A stretch of DNA of 64,000 bases from JACRBR01 sp964371355 (GCA_964371355.1 CAYJMG010000014.1:39354-103353); one strand, 5' to 3'. Positions 16,956-25,760 are shown, numbered from the stretch's first letter. A program made the numbers and translations. Notes: generated by a model not told the origin, from the sequence alone.

Positions 16956-19286
16956 ATGATCGTGGCGACGGCCGTGGAGCCATCGCGACCAAACCCGATT
17001 GAGGACCCCAATTCCGTGCCACGACCCCGCGGACAACGGCAGGAGCAGGTTCCCGACCCGAACGCCGGCGCAGGGCCGCAAGCGGTGGACGACGCGCTGA
17101 CATCTCCGGCGACGACGCCGGAAGGCGTGACGTACACGCTTCCGTCCGGCGAGCCGATGCTCATCGAGGACATCCGAGACGCGCTGGTGATACGGGAGCG
17201 TTCGGTCTTCCTGCTGACCGACCCGGACGGCAACGTGCCAGCCGACAACCAGCAAGGCTTCGGGTTGTATCACGCTGACACGCGGCATCTCTCCACGTAT
17301 TCACTGAGCCTGAACGGCATCGAGCCGGTGCTGCTGTTGTCCACGGCGGAGCTGGGGCACGCGATGGAGCAGGTGCTGACGAACCCGACGCTGGTAGCGG
17401 CAGGCGAGCGGACTGTGAAGCGGGGGAGCTTCGAGCTTCACCGGCAGCGCGCGGTGGCCGACGTGGTGGAGGAGCGGCTGCGGATCACGAACTTCGACAC
17501 GCAACCGATCACGCTCAACCTGCGATACGAGTTTGGGGCCGACTTTGCGGACATCTTCGACGTGCGGGGGTACCAGCGGGTGCGGCGCGGGACGATGCAC
17601 GAGCCGGTGATCGAGACGCGCTCGATCACATACGCGTACACGGGCATCGACGAGCGGGAGCGACGGACGGAGATCGTGTTTGACCGGAAGCCTGACCGGC
17701 TGGACGCGGGAAGCGCGCTGTTCCAGGTGGCGCTGGAGCCGCGGCAGCAGACAACGATCCGGACCGTGATCATCGCGGACGGACACCGGATGGACGTGTC
17801 GCACATCAACCGCTTTCGCTCGGTGGAGGCGGAGCACCGGGAGTGGCGCGAGGCAGCGACGCAGATCGTGACGGACAACGAGTTCTTCAACCGCATGATC
17901 GACCGGTGTATCACCGACGTCCGGATGCTGATGAGCCGGACGGACCAGGGACAGCCTTACCCGGCGGCCGGGACGCCGTGGTTCGACGCGCTGTTTGGGC
18001 GGGATAGCTGCGTCGTTTCGATGCAGACGCTGGCGTACCAGCCGGAGGTCGCGCGCTCGACGTTGCGGCTGCTGGCGAAGCACCAGGGCACGAAGCTGGA
18101 CCCGGCACACGACGAGGAACCGGGCAAGATCCTGCACGAGCTGCGGTTCGACGAGCTGTCGCGGGCAAACGAGCTGCCGTATGGGCCGTACTTCGGGAGC
18201 GTGGACTCAACGCCGCTGTTCTTGATGCTGATCGCGGAGTACTACGCGTGGACGGGGGACCTTCGGCTGGTGCGGGAGTTGCTGCCCGCGATCAAGCTGG
18301 CACTGGAGTGGATGAACGTCTACGGCGATCCAACGGGCACGGGTTACCTCTCGTACGAGAAGCGGAGTGCGAAGGGACTGGTCAACCAGGGGTGGAAGGA
18401 CTCGGGAGACGCTGTGGCGCACACCGACGGGACGCTGGCAACGGCGCCGGTCGCATTGGTGGAGGCGCAGGGGTACGCGTATGCGGCGAGGGTGCGACTC
18501 GCGCCGTTGCTGGAGCGGCTGGGTGAGCGGGAGCTGGCCCAGAAGGAGCTGGCGGCGGCGGCGCTTCTGCGCGCCCAATTCAATGACGGGTTCTGGATGA
18601 AGGAAAGACGGTACTTCGCGATGGCGCTGGACGGAACGGGGCGGCAGGTAGCCTCGATCTCGACCAACCCGGCGCACTGCCTGTGGACGGGGCTGGCGGA
18701 CATGTCACGCGGACAGGATATGGCGGGGCACCTGATGTCGGAGGAGATGTTCACGGGGTGGGGGATCCGGACGCTGGAGCCAAGCAACCCGCGCTTCAAT
18801 CCGATCGGCTACCACGTTGGGAGTGTGTGGCCGCACGACAACAGCATCGCGGCGATGGGGCTGAAGATGTACGGGTTTGAGGAACAGGTGAACGCGATCG
18901 CGACGGCGCTGTTCGACACGGCGGTGGCATTTCCCTATTTCCGGCTGCCCGAGCTGTTCGGGGGGGACGCGCGGTCGGAGCACCGTTCGCCGGTGCCGTA
19001 CCCGGTGGCATGCCGGCCGCAGGCGTGGGCGGCGGGGGCGATGCTGCTGATCACGCAGGCGATGCTGGGGCTGAAGGCGGAAGCGGCCGACCGCCGGCTG
19101 CGCATCGTGAACCCGCGGCTGCCGAACTGGCTGCACTCCGTACAGGTACGAGGCCTGCGGGTGGGAGGGGGGACGGTGACACTGCAGTTCCGGCGGACGG
19201 GGCGCAGTACGAACGTCGAGGTGCAGAAGACGACGGGGGGCATCGACGTGATCGTGTCGAAGCGGTGGCCGATGGAAGGGCAGTAG
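16956..19286 (+). CDS. Glycogen-debranching-enzyme-like amylo-alpha-1,6-glucosidase family protein
   Basis: The 776-residue protein has a Pro-rich, poorly conserved first ~45 residues, so the true start is uncertain. Then comes the GDE N-terminal bis domain (residues about 60-260: VFLLTDPDGNVPADNQQGFGLYHADTRHLSTY) and an (alpha/alpha)6 catalytic barrel with TPWFDALFGRDSCVVS, a DSGDAVAHTDG segment and HVGSVWPHDNSIAAMGL. This is the family of bacterial debranching-like enzymes often found beside GT4 transferases. The substrate is probably an alpha-linked glucan or related oligosaccharide. It lies in one transcription unit with the GT4 gene. It is probably cytoplasmic, as no signal peptide is seen. 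Confidence 0.88.
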   Translation: MIVATAVEPSRPNPIEDPNSVPRPRGQRQEQVPDPNAGAGPQAVDDALTSPATTPEGVTYTLPSGEPMLIEDIRDALVIRERSVFLLTDPDGNVPADNQQGFGLYHADTRHLSTYSLSLNGIEPVLLLSTAELGHAMEQVLTNPTLVAAGERTVKRGSFELHRQRAVADVVEERLRITNFDTQPITLNLRYEFGADFADIFDVRGYQRVRRGTMHEPVIETRSITYAYTGIDERERRTEIVFDRKPDRLDAGSALFQVALEPRQQTTIRTVIIADGHRMDVSHINRFRSVEAEHREWREAATQIVTDNEFFNRMIDRCITDVRMLMSRTDQGQPYPAAGTPWFDALFGRDSCVVSMQTLAYQPEVARSTLRLLAKHQGTKLDPAHDEEPGKILHELRFDELSRANELPYGPYFGSVDSTPLFLMLIAEYYAWTGDLRLVRELLPAIKLALEWMNVYGDPTGTGYLSYEKRSAKGLVNQGWKDSGDAVAHTDGTLATAPVALVEAQGYAYAARVRLAPLLERLGERELAQKELAAAALLRAQFNDGFWMKERRYFAMALDGTGRQVASISTNPAHCLWTGLADMSRGQDMAGHLMSEEMFTGWGIRTLEPSNPRFNPIGYHVGSVWPHDNSIAAMGLKMYGFEEQVNAIATALFDTAVAFPYFRLPELFGGDARSEHRSPVPYPVACRPQAWAAGAMLLITQAMLGLKAEAADRRLRIVNPRLPNWLHSVQVRGLRVGGGTVTLQFRRTGRSTNVEVQKTTGGIDVIVSKRWPMEGQ

Positions 19287-19296
19287 CAGCGGGGCT

Positions 19297-19460
19297 CTCT
19301 TCGACGTTTCTCGCGAGAAGGGCCGCGCCTATCGCGGCGCCGCGCGGGCTGTCTCCCATCTCCACGGCGACTCTGCGAACGGCGACTCTGCGAGAAAGCC
19401 CGCGCCACGGAGTTGTGCGCTCTGAGAGCCCGCGCTACGCCCGTTACGCGCGTAGTACGA
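19297..19460. repeat. Dispersed palindromic repeat cluster, AGTCGCCG/GGAGACAGC family
   Basis: Between the debranching gene and accC lies a cluster with two GCAGAGTCGCCG phrases (minus strand) plus GGGAGACAGCCCGCGCGGC and GCGCGGGCT arms. It is the longest member of the family in the window. Confidence 0.6.
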
Positions 19461-19555
19461 ACGTCTCATAGCCTCAGTCGGGCATCTGTGATACCAATCA
19501 CATGCTCCGGAGGGCCGACTCGCGGTCCGTTCATCCGGCGGACAGGGAGAGACGG

Positions 19556-21100
19556 TTGTTCAAGAAGATCCTGGTGGCGAACCGCGGCGAGATCGCGCTG
19601 CGCGTGATGCGGACGTGCCGCGAGATGGGCATCGCGACGGTGGCCGTGTACTCGACGGTGGACCGGAACATGCTGCACGTGCGGTACGCGGACGAGGCCT
19701 ACCACATCGGCGAAGGGCCGCCGCTGGAGAGCTATCTCAACTACACGAAGATCCTCGAGGTCGCCGTACAGGCGGGCGTCGATGCCGTACACCCGGGATA
19801 CGGGTTCCTCAGCGAGCGGACGGAGTTCGCGGAGGCGTGCGAGGCCGCGGGGATCACCTTCATCGGCCCGAAGCCGGAGTCGGTGATCCTCCTCGGCGAC
19901 AAGGTGAACGCGCGGCGGACGATGATGGCGGCGGGTGTGCCCGTGGTGCCGGGGACGGAGGGGCGGGTCGAGTCGGACGAGGCGGTGCGGGCGGCGCCGG
20001 GGATCGGGTTCCCGCTGATGATCAAGGCCTCGGCCGGGGGCGGTGGGAAGGGGATCCGGCTGGTGCGCACGCCGGAGGAGATCGAGAACGCGGTGCGCGT
20101 TGCGTCGAGCGAGGCGCAGTCGGCGTTCGGCGACGGTGGCGTGTTCCTGGAGCGGTATCTCTCGCCGGTGCGGCACGTCGAGGTGCAGGTGCTGGGCGAC
20201 AAGCACGGGAACGTGGTGGCGCTGGGCGAGCGCGAGTGCAGCGTGCAGCGGCGGCACCAGAAGGTGCTGGAGGAGTCGCCGTCGCCAGTGGTGAAACCGG
20301 AGACACGGCGGAGACTGATGGAGGCGGGCGCGGCGGCGGCGAAGGCATCGGGGTACTACAACGCGGGGACGGTGGAGTTCCTGTTCGACCCCACGACGCA
20401 GGAGTTTTTCTTTCTCGAGGTGAACACGCGCCTGCAAGTCGAGCACCCGGTGACGGAGTGGCTGACGGGGCGCGACCTGGTGCGGGACCAGATCCGGATC
20501 GCGGCGGGTGAGCCGCTGGGGTTCACGCAGGACGACGTGGTGCTGCGAGGGCACGCGATCGAGTGCCGTATCGCGGCGGAGGACCCCTACAACAACTACC
20601 TGCCGTCGCTGGGACGGATCGACTTCGTGAGCGAGCCGCAGGGGCCGGGCGTGCGGGTGGACAGCAGCATCTTCAGCGGGATCGAGATCCCGTACTACTA
20701 CGACCCGATGCTGGCGAAGCTGATCTGCTGGGGGGCGGACCGGACGGCGGCGATCGAGCGGATGAAGCGGGCACTGCACGAGTACGTGATCCTGGGTGTG
20801 AAGACGAACATCCCGTTCCACCTGCAGCTCCTCGAGGACGCGCGGTTCGTGAACGGGGAAGTGCACACGGGGTTCCTGGACAGCGAGTTCAAGATGGTCG
20901 AGCCGGAGGGGCTCGGCGGGGCTGACGACGTGGCGCTGCTGGTGGCGGCGGTGATGTCGCACCAGCGGCGGCAGCGGAACGGCGCACAGCCGGCGATCAT
21001 CGTCGGGCCGAGCCAGTGGCGGGAGGCGGGGCGGGACCGGCAGATCGGGAGTCACACGGGGATGTCACAGGGGAACAAATGGCGGCGAAGTACCGGCTGA
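19556..21100 (+). CDS. accC: Biotin carboxylase subunit of an acyl-CoA carboxylase
   Basis: The protein begins FKKILVANRGEIALRV, typical of biotin carboxylases. TTG 19556 is preferred as start because GGGAGAG lies just upstream and family members begin here; an in-frame ATG at 19502 would add 18 residues. ATP-grasp elements are clear: ASAGGGGKGIRL, the EVNTRLQVEHPVTEW carboxyphosphate and biotin loop, and VDAVHPGYGFLSE near the N-terminus. The enzyme carboxylates biotin with ATP and bicarbonate. The roughly 50 residues past the usual end carry no recognised domain. The gene overlaps the biotin carrier gene by 22 bases. No carboxyltransferase subunit is in the window, so whether the acceptor is acetyl-, propionyl- or another acyl-CoA is unknown. 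Confidence 0.9.
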   Translation: MFKKILVANRGEIALRVMRTCREMGIATVAVYSTVDRNMLHVRYADEAYHIGEGPPLESYLNYTKILEVAVQAGVDAVHPGYGFLSERTEFAEACEAAGITFIGPKPESVILLGDKVNARRTMMAAGVPVVPGTEGRVESDEAVRAAPGIGFPLMIKASAGGGGKGIRLVRTPEEIENAVRVASSEAQSAFGDGGVFLERYLSPVRHVEVQVLGDKHGNVVALGERECSVQRRHQKVLEESPSPVVKPETRRRLMEAGAAAAKASGYYNAGTVEFLFDPTTQEFFFLEVNTRLQVEHPVTEWLTGRDLVRDQIRIAAGEPLGFTQDDVVLRGHAIECRIAAEDPYNNYLPSLGRIDFVSEPQGPGVRVDSSIFSGIEIPYYYDPMLAKLICWGADRTAAIERMKRALHEYVILGVKTNIPFHLQLLEDARFVNGEVHTGFLDSEFKMVEPEGLGGADDVALLVAAVMSHQRRQRNGAQPAIIVGPSQWREAGRDRQIGSHTGMSQGNKWRRSTG

Positions 21101-21597
21101 GGCTCGGCGACGAGCTGCACGACATCGAGGTGGAGCCCGACCGCGCGGGCGGCTGGCGCGTGACCGCGGGTGACGTGACGCGGACGGTGAGCCTGACGCG
21201 CATCGGCGACGGCGCGCGGTACTCGGTGATCGTGGACGGGCGGCCGTACGACGTGTTCGCGGAGGAAGGGCCGACGGACTACCGCATCCTGGTCGACGGG
21301 ACGCGCGTGGTGGTGGGGACGCAGACGGGACGGAAGGGCGGCGCGGGGAGCGGCGACGACAGCTTCGCGGTGGACGCGAGCGGCGAGTGGGTGCTGAAGT
21401 CGCCCATGGCCGGCGTCGTCCGCGAGATCCGCGTGTCGGCCGACGACGAAGTGGAGGAGGGGGACGTTCTGGTGGTGGTGGAGGCGATGAAGATGCAAAA
21501 CGAGCTGCACGCGCGGCGGGCGGGTCAGGTGAAGGCGGTATACGTGAGCGTGGGGCAGCGGGTGGATCAGGGGACGCCGTTGCTGGTGTTGGTGTAG
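21079..21597 (+). CDS. Biotinyl-domain carrier protein
   Basis: From ATG 21079 (AGGGG upstream, overlapping accC by 22 bases) the 172-residue protein ends in a biotinyl domain with the modification motif EAMKMQNE, Lys138 being the biotinylated residue. The N-terminal ~100 residues form a small beta-rich region like the BT domain of alpha subunits of propionyl- or methylcrotonyl-CoA carboxylases. Together with the gene before it, this is a split version of a usual one-chain alpha subunit. It carries carboxybiotin to the absent carboxyltransferase. Confidence 0.88.
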   Translation: MAAKYRLRLGDELHDIEVEPDRAGGWRVTAGDVTRTVSLTRIGDGARYSVIVDGRPYDVFAEEGPTDYRILVDGTRVVVGTQTGRKGGAGSGDDSFAVDASGEWVLKSPMAGVVREIRVSADDEVEEGDVLVVVEAMKMQNELHARRAGQVKAVYVSVGQRVDQGTPLLVLV

Positions 21598-21629
21598 GGC
21601 GGCGGGTCTTCAGTCGTCAGTTGTCAACT

Positions 21630-21658
21630 TTGAACTTCATACATCGTTGCCGTATAAT
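21630..21658 (+). promoter_or_regulatory. Sigma70-type promoter for the 21680 gene
   Basis: TTGAAC (21630-21635), a 17-base spacer and TATAAT (21653-21658) lie before a strong TAAGGAGG ribosome site and ATG 21680. The gene therefore has its own transcription start, separate from the accC unit. Confidence 0.75.
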
Positions 21659-21679
21659 CGCCGTCCGTAAGGAGGCGAA

Positions 21680-23128
21680 ATGGCTCACGATCAGAACCTG
21701 TTCGACGGCGAAGAGGGTTGGCAACCTGCGCGTCTGATTCCCACGTCCGGCATAAAGGGGGTAGATGAGCAGGAGAAGCGCGCCACGTCCGCGCTGCTGG
21801 CTGTGATGAAGGCAGTGCCAGATTTCGGGCACTCGTTACTCCGAAAGGCGAGTGCCCCTAAGGGGAGCATCACGACATCGATCGAGCCGCAGTTCACGTT
21901 GGCGACCGGTCAGAAGGTCCAGCCTGACGGGGCCATTGTCGTGCGGCGCGGCAGTACCCGCTGGTGCTCGCTCGTAGAAGTCAAGACTCAGAACAACGAC
22001 CTACGACGTGACCAGGTGGAGGCATACCTTGACGTCGCACGTGAATGCGAGATGGATGCGGTCATCACGATTTCAAACCAGATGATGACGGCGACAGACT
22101 CCCATCCCGTCGCTGTGGACCGGAAAAAGACCAAGAGGGTGTCGCTGTACCACTGGTCATGGGTCGAGGTTCTCACTGAAGCTGTCATTCAGCGCGAGCA
22201 TCGTGGGATCGATGATCCAGACCAAGCCTGGATCCTGAGCGAACTCATCGCGTACCTGAAGCATCCACAGTCCGGCGCGATGCAGTTCCAGGACATGGGC
22301 CCACATTGGGTTACGGTACGAGAAGCGGCGCGAGAGGGCGCGCTTCTACCGCACGACTCGGGTGTGGGCGAAGTAGCCGTCAAATGGGATCAATTCATCC
22401 AGTATCTGTGTCTTCATCTGGCCGGCGATCTAGGAGTCGAAGTCGCACAAGTCCTTCCCCGGAACGAGGCAGGGGATCCAGCCGCACGGAAGTCCTCGCT
22501 TGCACGAGAACTTGTTCAATCGAAGTCATTGACGGGCATCATCCGCATCAAGAACGCGATATCGCCGATAACACTGTCAGCATCACTTAGCGCACGCACG
22601 ACGACAGCATCAGTCACGATCGACGCGCCATCCGAAGGCAAGCCTGCAACGCGAGTGAACTGGCTAACCCGCCAATTGAAGGATGCACCCGATACTGCTC
22701 GACTCACGACCTCATTTCAGGGGGTCCGTGAGCAGAAGTCCGCCCGCCTAGGCGACCTGCGTACAGACCCAGCGGCCATCCTGTTGCCTGACCGTAGCCG
22801 CATGCCCAAGACCTTCACGCTCAGCGAGACAAAGGAGATGGGAACTAAACGCGGTGGCGTCAGCGGCTCGTTCATTGGGGAGGCGACCGATCTTCTCCTC
22901 TCTTTCTACCGGCTGGTAGTGCAGCCAGTGAAGGCTTGGTCAGCGCCTGCCCCGAAACTCCCACTATCACGAGACGCATCAGACATCGCCGAAGAGCCAA
23001 CGAATGTCGTTTCACGCGTCGCGGCGACAGAAGCTGCTCAAGCCGTTGCGAGTCTTGGAGAACCGCGACCGGACGGCGCCAGCGATGAAGATCTACCGTC
23101 GGTTAGTCGATCGCCCGGCGAGTCCTAG
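21680..23128 (+). CDS. PD-(D/E)XK nuclease-like protein of unknown function
   Basis: The 482-residue protein starts after a strong ribosome site. Residues about 70-125 contain a PD-(D/E)XK-like core: QPDGAIVVRRG, then LVEVKTQNNDLRRDQVEAYLDVA, where Asp and the E-x-K pair would bind metal. The rest (residues about 150-480) has no recognised domain and is rich in Ser/Thr and charged residues. No membrane segment is seen. GC content and codon use look less extreme than in neighbouring housekeeping genes, and it opens a run of nuclease and toxin-antitoxin genes, so acquisition by transfer and a DNA-processing or defence role are possible. That role is inference only. Confidence 0.7.
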   Translation: MAHDQNLFDGEEGWQPARLIPTSGIKGVDEQEKRATSALLAVMKAVPDFGHSLLRKASAPKGSITTSIEPQFTLATGQKVQPDGAIVVRRGSTRWCSLVEVKTQNNDLRRDQVEAYLDVARECEMDAVITISNQMMTATDSHPVAVDRKKTKRVSLYHWSWVEVLTEAVIQREHRGIDDPDQAWILSELIAYLKHPQSGAMQFQDMGPHWVTVREAAREGALLPHDSGVGEVAVKWDQFIQYLCLHLAGDLGVEVAQVLPRNEAGDPAARKSSLARELVQSKSLTGIIRIKNAISPITLSASLSARTTTASVTIDAPSEGKPATRVNWLTRQLKDAPDTARLTTSFQGVREQKSARLGDLRTDPAAILLPDRSRMPKTFTLSETKEMGTKRGGVSGSFIGEATDLLLSFYRLVVQPVKAWSAPAPKLPLSRDASDIAEEPTNVVSRVAATEAAQAVASLGEPRPDGASDEDLPSVSRSPGES

Positions 23129-23202
23129 ATTCAGAGCTGCGCGCTCGTCTGGCGATTGACGCACCGTGACGGGAGGGCTGCCAGTGTCGACTGCCTCTCG
23201 TC

Positions 23203-23724
23203 CTACAGGGCCAGTTCCACAAAGTGGTTTCGCTTGAGGAAGCGAACCTCATCGCAGCACGCAGCCAGCCTGAATGAACGACGGTTGCGGAACACGAAGT
23301 TGACGACGCGCTTACCGGCGGCCTGAGCCTCTTCGACGGCAGGCTGGAAGTCGCCGTCAGCCGAAACAAGGGCAGCGACATCGTACTCGTCTCGATACGC
23401 GCCGAGCGCGAGATCCAGTGCGAGCATGACGTCGACCAGTTTCTCGACGGGTCTGGGGCCCGCATCCATCAGGTAGCCTTTCTTGAAGACTACGCCTGTC
23501 TGCGTTTCGATGTGTGCGTAGTAACGCAGTTGGCGCCAGTACTCGGGCTCGTGGTTGTACCGCTGTAGTGGCGTCGCGTTGTAGTAGCGAATGACCCGAA
23601 GATCGAAGTGCGAGGCAATCGCCGACCCGAACATCGCGACATCGTAGTATTGCGGCCACCGAAGTTGGCGAAGGCCGTAGTGTACGTTCCGCCCGTCGAT
23701 GAACACGGCAAGCCGCAGCCGCAT
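23203..23724 (-). CDS. NYN-domain (LabA/DUF88-like) putative ribonuclease
   Basis: From ATG 23724 (MRLRLAVFIDGRNVHYG...) the protein has 173 residues and is essentially one NYN domain. It has a first acidic motif FIDGRNV, a Glu and Asp in EKLVDVMLALD, and ALVSADGDFQPAV with the paired Asp residues. These acidic residues form the metal site of PIN-like nucleases. An upstream GTG/ATG pair at 23781/23778 would add 18-19 residues; neither start has a clear ribosome site. It is transcribed away from the rRNA methyltransferase gene. A role in RNA turnover or defence is family-based inference. Confidence 0.8.
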   Translation of the reverse strand: MRLRLAVFIDGRNVHYGLRQLRWPQYYDVAMFGSAIASHFDLRVIRYYNATPLQRYNHEPEYWRQLRYYAHIETQTGVVFKKGYLMDAGPRPVEKLVDVMLALDLALGAYRDEYDVAALVSADGDFQPAVEEAQAAGKRVVNFVFRNRRSFRLAACCDEVRFLKRNHFVELAL

Positions 23725-23811
23725 CACATTCGCTTTCGCAATTGACACCGGCGGTCCGGCGGGGATAGGATTGCGCATCACCTCACTGTGGCCTCACGGC
23801 AACGGTGAGTG

Positions 23812-23851
23812 ACGGGAGTCCCCGGCTTCGGCCTCGGCTCCCGTTCTTTTT
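23812..23851 (+). terminator. Intrinsic terminator or attenuator ahead of the 16S methyltransferase gene
   Basis: ACGGGAG (23812-23818) pairs with CTCCCGT (23838-23844) around a GC-rich inner stem and a TTCG-like loop, followed by TCTTTTT. It lies upstream of the plus-strand gene at 23918 and has no obvious gene to terminate on that strand close by, so attenuation of the downstream gene is possible. Confidence 0.7.
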
Positions 23852-23917
23852 GCCCCGCGCGTCGCTATTAGTACATTTGTTCTCCCTATGATCAAGCCCA
23901 GGCGGCACAATTCCCAC

Positions 23918-24592
23918 ATGCAGATCACTCGAGGGCGGAAGGGCGACACACTCACTCGCGAGCAGGTCCTCGAGATCGTCGCGGCGTATGCCGGAGTAAC
24001 GATCGACGTGGGCGCCGGGGACGGCGCGTGGGCGTACCGGTACGCCGCCGCACACCCGGAGCGCTACGTCATCGCGCTCGATCCGGTGCGGGAGAACATG
24101 CGGGAGTGGTCGGCGAAGGCGGGGAGGAAGGCGGGGAAGGGCGGGCTGGCGAACGTGCTGTTCGTCGTGGGGTCGGTGGAAGCGCCGCCGGAGGAGCTGC
24201 GGGGGATTGCGGACGAAGTGTTCGTGACGCTGCCGTGGGGGTCGCTGATGCGCGGCATCATTCTCGGCGACGACGTGGTGCTGGGCGGGATCGCGTCGTT
24301 CGCGCGGCCGGGGGCGACGGTGCGGATCGTGCTGAACACGCGCATCTTCGACGACCCGGTGCCGATCGAGGTGCGGGACCTGCCGGAGGTCACGCCAGAG
24401 TACGTGATCGGGACGCTGGGGGCGGCGTTCTCGCGCAACGGGCTGCGGGTGGTGGAGTCGCGGTGGATGGATGCGGACGAGGTGGCGGCGATCGGGACGA
24501 CGTGGGGGAAGCGGCTCTCGCACCGCTCGCCGCCGCGGTCGGTGGAGGTCGTGCTGTCCGCAGAAGGCACAGCGGAGCAGTTGCACGGTTAG
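23918..24592 (+). CDS. NpmA/KamB-family 16S rRNA (adenine1408-N1)-methyltransferase
   Basis: From ATG 23918 the protein has 224 residues, close to NpmA (219). The frame opens 30 bases earlier, but this start aligns residue for residue with NpmA. The SAM-binding residues match in number: Asp30 in DVGAGDG and Asp55 in ALDPVREN. KGGLANVLFVVGSVEAPP and the LPWGSL motif (Trp107, which flips or stacks A1408 in NpmA) follow, with a second key Trp at 196 in TTWGKRLSHRS (Trp197 in NpmA). Family members methylate N1 of A1408 in the 30S A-site and give resistance to most aminoglycosides. Here it is probably chromosomal; whether it is active or acts on rRNA is inference. Confidence 0.85.
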   Translation: MQITRGRKGDTLTREQVLEIVAAYAGVTIDVGAGDGAWAYRYAAAHPERYVIALDPVRENMREWSAKAGRKAGKGGLANVLFVVGSVEAPPEELRGIADEVFVTLPWGSLMRGIILGDDVVLGGIASFARPGATVRIVLNTRIFDDPVPIEVRDLPEVTPEYVIGTLGAAFSRNGLRVVESRWMDADEVAAIGTTWGKRLSHRSPPRSVEVVLSAEGTAEQLHG

Positions 24593-24622
24593 TCGATGGA
24601 AAGGAGACGCGGCGGCGCCAGC

Positions 24623-25030
24623 TTAGGCGACGACTGGCGCGGGAGATTCGATTTCCTTCATGATCCCATCCGCAAGATCGCGAGGGTTTCGGCGAGCCAC
24701 GACACGCACGCCTAGCTCCCTAGCGAGTTCGAGAAGGTCTCCCGACACGGATAGATTCGTTGCAATGACAGGAACGGCGGTGCTTCCAAGGGCTTTGGCA
24801 TAGGCACTCACTTGAGCTAAGTCCGAAAATGTCGTGTCGCCGGCTGAGCGCCCCTTGATCTCGACCACGTACTGCGCGCCACCCTCCCGGCTGGCGACTA
24901 CGAGATCTGGCCTCAGGTTCTGACCAATCTCAGGTTCTTCGCGAAGCTCCCAGAGGTTCTCATCGGAACGCTCTTTCAGGGCCGTCACCGTGTCCTGGAT
25001 GAACTTCTGCCACTGCGCGATACGAGCCAT
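24623..25030 (-). CDS. Small restriction-endonuclease-like (PD-(D/E)XK) protein
   Basis: The 135-residue protein contains LRPDLVVASREGGAQYVVEIKG, with the Asp, then E-x-K spacing of PD-(D/E)XK nucleases of the Mrr/DUF-type, and FSDLAQVSAYAKAL as the following helix. The N-terminus is a short helical segment and the C-terminus (LAREL GVRV VARR) looks Rossmann-like. It is probably co-transcribed with the membrane protein gene nine bases upstream on the same strand. DNA cleavage is not proven; a sensor or repair role is equally open. Confidence 0.7.
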   Translation of the reverse strand: MARIAQWQKFIQDTVTALKERSDENLWELREEPEIGQNLRPDLVVASREGGAQYVVEIKGRSAGDTTFSDLAQVSAYAKALGSTAVPVIATNLSVSGDLLELARELGVRVVARRNPRDLADGIMKEIESPAPVVA

Positions 25031-25039
25031 CTCGACCTC

Positions 25040-25672
25040 CTATTCGCTAGGATACCACTTGATCCGATCTGCCCGACCTCGAATGATCGCTGAGAGAGCT
25101 AAGATGACCATCGAACTCGCCGGCGCCACATTGCCGGCCACAAGAGACGCCGCCTGGCTCTTCCACCAAAGAAGACTCACCGCAGTGAACCCCGCAAAGA
25201 CGACAATCGACCCAAGAATCCCATTCCGCGTGTCCGCCTCAAGTAGTTCCGCCAACATTCCGCGACGTCCTAGCAGTATTGGTCGCTTGTCAGAATATGG
25301 CTTGAGCTCAGCGCTCTTGAGACTGGACTTTATGGATGAGGCGTTGAGAGCACTCAGGACGCGTTCCAGAGTCTGATCGCAGGCGTCTTCAAAGGGGATT
25401 TGGTCCGTTATCTCGACAGCGACCTGGAATTGACTAGAACCGTTTACCCAGACCAGGAAACAGAAGTTAGGATCCTGGTGGCCAAAACAGACCTTTCTCT
25501 TCCAGAGAGACGCGTTTCTTGAGAACCATTCGCTACCGTCGATGACGGCTGAGGCGTCATCCGTCTTGAAGTGATCCCGTAAGGCACGCGCTATCTTCTC
25601 CTCGTTCTCAGGTTGATTCCCGGAGGAGATGCGGTATCGAACGATCAAGTCGGCACGGAGAACGAATCCCAT
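25040..25672 (-). CDS. Putative membrane protein, function unknown
   Basis: From ATG 25672 the protein has 210 residues; the open frame extends to 25762 but overlaps the start of the oppositely oriented glyoxalase-like gene. Two hydrophobic segments lie at about residues 152-172 and 178-197, leaving a soluble N-terminal domain of about 140 residues that contains FLVWVNGSSQFQVAVEITDQ. The gene ends nine bases before the nuclease-like gene, suggesting a two-gene operon in which a membrane protein accompanies a nuclease fold. The family was not recognised. Confidence 0.6.
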   Translation of the reverse strand: MGFVLRADLIVRYRISSGNQPENEEKIARALRDHFKTDDASAVIDGSEWFSRNASLWKRKVCFGHQDPNFCFLVWVNGSSQFQVAVEITDQIPFEDACDQTLERVLSALNASSIKSSLKSAELKPYSDKRPILLGRRGMLAELLEADTRNGILGSIVVFAGFTAVSLLWWKSQAASLVAGNVAPASSMVILALSAIIRGRADRIKWYPSE

Positions 25673-25760
25673 GCGCACATGGTAGGCGGTTAGCTCGAGT
25701 ATGGGCAAGGTGAGGCCAGTGGCCGAAGACGAAGAGAGCGCCAAGAAGGGGAGACGCGAC

